From Actinomycetes bacterium (lineage in GTDB: Bacteria > Actinomycetota > Coriobacteriia > Coriobacteriales > Eggerthellaceae): a stretch of 28,900 nucleotides of DNA. The stretch spans positions 1 to 28,900 of the forward strand of contig JAEYEL010000005.1 in assembly GCA_023403475.1 (NCBI GenBank). Direction: 5' to 3'. The translations under genes and the position numbers were made by a program. The notes beneath the pieces are model-generated. The model saw nothing but the letters and a program-made list of their open reading frames with translations, was not told where the DNA came from and did no database searches. Positions 28,574-28,900 of the stretch are shown one piece after another (the first letter of the stretch is position 1; the number at the start of each line of letters is the position of its first letter).

Positions 28574-28900
28574 TCAACAGGTCTTGTCCAGCAATTCCGC
28601 CTCGAATAAGTCAAGGAGCTTCTGTCTGCTATGGACTCCGCATTTTCTACAAATGCTCTTGAAGTGACTCTTTGCCGTATTCTTGGATATAACCAGCTTT
28701 TCGCTAATGAACGGAAGGTTTCGGCCCTTCAGCATCAAAAGAAGGACCTCCTCTTCCCGCTCGGTCAAACCATATTCCCCAGCTTTGACCCGATAGAGGT
28801 CGCCTGATTCGGGAGGCCTGGAGACACCAGTATCATTCGGCTCCTTCCGAGAGGCATCACTCTTTCTGAAGCGAAGGGCAAAACCAACCAGCGCCAGTGC
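28574..28900 (-). CDS. C-terminal part of a third membrane LuxR regulator
   Basis: The frame is open to the right window edge; 108 residues are visible. They begin with the end of a hydrophobic helix (ALALVGFALRFRK), then a hydrophilic linker, then a LuxR HTH (LTEREEEVLLLMLKGRNLPF, NTAKSHFKSICRKCGVHSRQ) and the stop. It matches the end of the membrane-LuxR architecture of its neighbour and is convergent with it, 22 bases apart, without an obvious terminator. The 5' part and target operon lie outside the window. Confidence 0.85.
   Translation of the reverse strand, partial: ALALVGFALRFRKSDASRKEPNDTGVSRPPESGDLYRVKAGEYGLTEREEEVLLLMLKGRNLPFISEKLVISKNTAKSHFKSICRKCGVHSRQKLLDLFEAELLDKTC

Overview
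The window looks like a chromosomal stretch from a high-GC anaerobic actinobacterium of the class Coriobacteriia, most likely family Eggerthellaceae. This is an inference from gene content: LuxR-type regulators with a multi-helix membrane N-terminus, Tat-exported FAD oxidoreductases, an Fe-S type PurF, and an actinobacterial-style septum initiator / Ppx neighbourhood. I cannot name a species.

Layout. 1-593 has no convincing gene, but holds a sigma70-like promoter overlapped by a DtxR-box-like sequence and a 9-bp tandem repeat. 594-3624 carries a short DtxR/MntR-type metal repressor, a FtsL/DivIC-like septum protein and a Ppx/GppA phosphatase. tRNA-Leu(UAA) follows at 3702, then an AT-rich operator and a BrnT/BrnA toxin-antitoxin pair. 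4541-8100 is ruvB, a DUF6483-like protein and a double-domain PPK2 (polyphosphate:AMP phosphotransferase). A 39-residue membrane peptide with its own promoter and terminator sits at 8211. 8525-13039 is a tightly coupled run, class B sortase-purF-purM-purN, joined by three ATGA overlaps. 13265-18073 is envelope-related: a YdbS/YdbT-like PH-domain pair, a HlyIII membrane protein, a CorC-like CBS protein and PspC. 18284-20491 holds an exported lysozyme-like protein and two TrkA subunits.

From about 20.4 kb the content becomes accessory. There is a membrane LuxR regulator on the minus strand, then a REP-associated tyrosine transposase (RAYT) bracketed by REP-like inverted repeats. Two tandem Tat-lipoprotein FAD oxidoreductases follow, whose C-terminal YPGxGxT motif is reminiscent of 3-ketosteroid dehydrogenases. 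A divergent membrane LuxR regulator comes next, then the C-terminal end of a third one running off the right edge.

How the parts fit. Ppx and PAP both consume polyphosphate (PAP makes ADP from AMP), and the pur genes make purine nucleotides. The flavoprotein pair plus divergent membrane LuxR gene fits a substrate-responsive reductase/dehydrogenase module, the most likely place for undescribed biology here. A second theme is in-frame minisatellites: short tandem repeats, several with exactly four units, sit in linkers or termini of many unrelated genes.
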